This document shows positions 61,812 through 64,000 of a stretch of 64,000 nt of DNA, in pieces. The notes below the pieces were generated by a model. It saw only the letters and a list, made by a program, of their open reading frames with translations, was not told the DNA's origin and searched no databases. The stretch spans positions 57,846,001-57,910,000 of the forward strand of contig CM114272.1 of NCBI GenBank assembly GCA_050084515.1, given 5' to 3'. Made by a program: the position numbers and the translations under genes. Numbering within the stretch: the stretch's first letter is position 1; each line of letters starts with the position of its first letter. The stretch is from Blasia pusilla (lineage: Eukaryota; Marchantiophyta; Marchantiopsida; Blasiales).

Positions 61812-62189
61812 TCAGATAAGTGATTCAAGTATCTCTTTCGAGTTCTCAACCACTTCACCTGCTGATCTCCATATAATGTCTGTCAGTTGAGAACAAAAGT
61901 TTTTGTAGAACTGCAGAAAGAGTACAGCACAAATAAGACCAGTGTGTTATCCTCCATATAATATCCGCCAATTGTGAAGAAAAAGCTTGTAGAACTGCAG
62001 AAGTCGATCAATACAGATGAAATGAGAGCGTAGCAGCAGAAACTATCTCTGAGCATTTTTCTTTTTCAGAATATTCAGAATGACATGCACTGTCCAGTGA
62101 GAAAAACATTTCACCTTGTGATATTCAAGGGTATCACCAACAGCTTTGCGAACTTCCACCATGTAGAGTGCTGGTACAACTTCGAAAAC
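61812..62189 (-). CDS. CIPK: CBL-interacting protein kinase, last two coding exons
   Basis: CIPKs (SnRK3) are Ser/Thr kinases activated by calcium-loaded CBL proteins; this part is the C-terminal regulatory domain. On the minus strand exon 62189-62115 (acceptor CAG, donor GTGAAA) encodes VFEVVPALYMVEVRKA then VGDTLEYHK. The final exon 61910-61812 (acceptor CAG) encodes FYKNFCSQLTDIIWRSAGE and ends at TGA. The two join in phase to give the signature EVRKxxGDTLEYHKFYKxF...DIIW of CIPK C-termini. The kinase domain and NAF motif are not in the window, so the gene must extend beyond 64000 or across a long intron. About 1.8 kb of apparent intron sequence, part of it repeat-like, lies to the right. 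Confidence 0.85.
61950..61994 (-). pseudogene. Decayed duplicate of the CIPK terminal exon
   Basis: On the minus strand, right after a second CTGCAG acceptor, the sequence TTCTACAAGCTTTTTCTTCA resembles the true exon start (TTCTACAAAAACTTTTGTTC), and both have GACATTATATGG / GGATATTATATGG. Indels move it out of frame and it hits TAA after 15 codons. It lies between the two real exons, so splicing to it would give a truncated kinase tail. Confidence 0.7.
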
Positions 62190-64000
62190 CTGAGTATCAA
62201 AAAACAGGGATCTTAGCACATTCGTACTGAAATGTAGTTCCTGTAGTTCAGAAGGTTCCCATACACATGAGACACGAGCTGAACACTCAAGGACATTTGT
62301 ACCATATTACCCAGCAACCTAGTGAAAGTGAATGCTTCACAATGGAGCAGATAGCACTAACTGAACATACTAGCGGCTTGGAAGACAAGGAGAGAAGAGT
62401 TTTGAAATTGCAATAGTGAGATCAGGAACAGAATTTGCTTTTTACTTTTACTATGAAAAGTTACTTTTATTATGGATGGGTAGGAATCTATTTATAGGAT
62501 TATTAACTAATACTTTAGGGTTTCCCGTCCGCCTCCTTTAGTCTTGGTTAAAGACCTTTAGGGTTCAAGATAGCCAGGAGCTGCCCTATAAGAGCAAGGG
62601 GCTTACCAGAGCACACACATTCTCTTCCCTACTTTCCCCAACTCCTGGACATGCGACCTTCCTGAATGCTGCCCCTCGGCTTGGGTGGCTGACCTATTGT
62701 GAATGAAGGAGCTGAAGTTTTGATCTACTGCTGGAGGAGATAGTGGGCTACCTGAAGAGGCATCAATAGTGTAGAGGGTCTCTTCTTCCTATAAGGAGGA
62801 AGTCTATGAGCAGTAGATCAATCAGATCTCGCTCATTGTTTTTAAAGTACAACGTTTCCTTTTCTATTTGACATCTGTGAAGCTATTCCATGTATCTGTA
62901 ATCTGTTGTGACTTCTTGGACAACTTGGAGAAACAAATTAGCTCTGTCAGTATTTGTTTGGTCTCATTTTTTATTCAAGAGGAGGGGAAGGGGTGGCAAC
63001 CAGAGGCTGCGTAGCTGAATGGAGGCTGCCCTGAACAAACCCCAAGATAACTCTAGAAATGGGATTGATAAATTTATTCCTCTATAACGGCGGTCCCAAA
63101 ACTTAGAAGAGACTTCAGTCATAACTATATATTTATACCTTTCTTCCTACTGTACCTTTTGCCAGTCATAGTTCCTATCTGACTTCTGTACACAATACAA
63201 TCCATGTGTCTAGAGTGTACTGCATTCTCAACACTCCCATCATGACTCCTTGGGTATTTCTAGTGAGTTTGCTGCCCTTTTAATTCAGTATGCCCATATG
63301 CTCCATTGTGAGGCCCATCCTTCCATGTAAAAGCTGTTGCTGCTCATGTCTCGGCAGAGCATCTGTGCAGGAAGATGTTGGAACTCTCCGGATGACCTTC
63401 AGTGTTCGGCTCAGGGTGTATTTTGTCAGCTTCATAGGAGCTTGTAATGCACCAACACATTCTCCCAGGTTTTGCTAGAGTGGTGCCAGTGCATATTTTT
63501 TCTGCTGAGAAGAGTGATTTTCTATCCTTGGGAACTATGTAGGCTGACGCTTCCCTGTCTCTAATGTGCCGCTACTCGGGCAAGAACGGGTACCATGAGC
63601 ACACTGCATGGCTTGGTAATTGGGGCATATCAATCCATGATTTGCCAACAATCACTAACAAAGACCTTCTGGATAGAGATATAGCCGTTGTGCAAACATA
63701 TATCTAACCTTGCAAGGACTTGGTGAGTAAGTTATTTAACTATGAAGATCTTCTCTGTTTCTCTTCTAGTAACTCTCTTCAACCTTCTTTGGTGGGGATC
63801 ATTCTGAATCTCCTGGAAAAGGGTGAGAGCAAAGACACTGGCAGTTACAGAGGCATCATATTTCAGAACACTTCACGATAGGATATCCCTGGAAGAAAGG
63901 CCATGAAGGGATATAGTAGTCCAGAAAACGAGTGGATTTCATCTTCGCCTTCCCTGTTGGTGGAGACCACTTGGACCCAAAGTTTACCAGTCAATCAGGC
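62190..64000. other. Probable CIPK intron or intergenic DNA, no exon found
   Basis: I searched the minus strand for the CIPK exon preceding VFEVVP and for the NAF motif and found neither. The stretch 62430-62850 has LTR-like promoter features (CCCTATAAGAGC near 62583) but no matching partner. The plus-strand frame 63290-63478 has no known motif. Confidence 0.4.

Overview
The window looks like nuclear DNA of a land plant with low gene density and a heavy transposon load. It holds intron-bearing genes with plant-type GT-AG introns, a large P-class pentatricopeptide repeat (PPR) gene, an alpha-tubulin gene with three introns, the 3' end of a CBL-interacting protein kinase (CIPK) gene, a plant-type Helitron, Ty3/gypsy elements and a LINE-type reverse transcriptase. 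A seed-free plant (lycophyte, fern or bryophyte) is my guess; the sequence alone does not settle it.

Layout. 1-8219: AT-rich, tandemly repeated DNA with a likely short Helitron end near 4178 and degenerate repeats. 8220-10931 (+): PPR gene. 11.0-13.5 kb: small duplications and an inverted-repeat tract. 13587-17.6 kb (-): a multi-exon gene that I read tentatively as a Lines (LINS1) homologue. 19463-21210 (-): alpha-tubulin, four coding exons, apparently intact. 22.5-24.8 kb (-): decayed LINE-like reverse transcriptase. 25660 to about 36935 (-): large Helitron with an exon-intron RepHel gene, a missing helicase P-loop, a (GA)n tract and a hairpin. 37.3-37.9 kb: minisatellite whose units are near-perfect palindromes. 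39645-49353 (+): Ty3/gypsy copy 1. 50.9-51.4 kb (+): fragment of a third copy. 51377 to about 61110 (-): Ty3/gypsy copy 2, inserted into that fragment. 61812-62189 (-): last two coding exons of a CIPK gene, plus a decayed duplicate of the final exon. The last 1.8 kb shows no recognisable gene.

The most unusual system is the Ty3/gypsy family. Both copies carry a cytosine-5 DNA methyltransferase domain between protease and reverse transcriptase, with motifs I, IV (PCQ), VI (ENV), VIII and the target-side motifs in canonical order. Both also carry a C4HC3 PHD finger at the end of the integrase, where chromoviruses carry a chromodomain. The predicted order is gag, protease, methyltransferase, RT, RNase H, integrase, PHD. 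Such an element would encode both a potential DNA-methylation writer and a histone-tail reader. Both copies are broken by stops and frameshifts, so any activity belonged to an ancestor or to copies elsewhere. Copy 1 also has an inverted gag segment next to a perfect palindrome and an integrase deletion. Both copies show an odd repeat arrangement around the 3' LTR.

The host genes (PPR, Lines-like, alpha-tubulin, CIPK) have no evident shared pathway; they are separate housekeeping or signalling genes separated by transposon-rich DNA.
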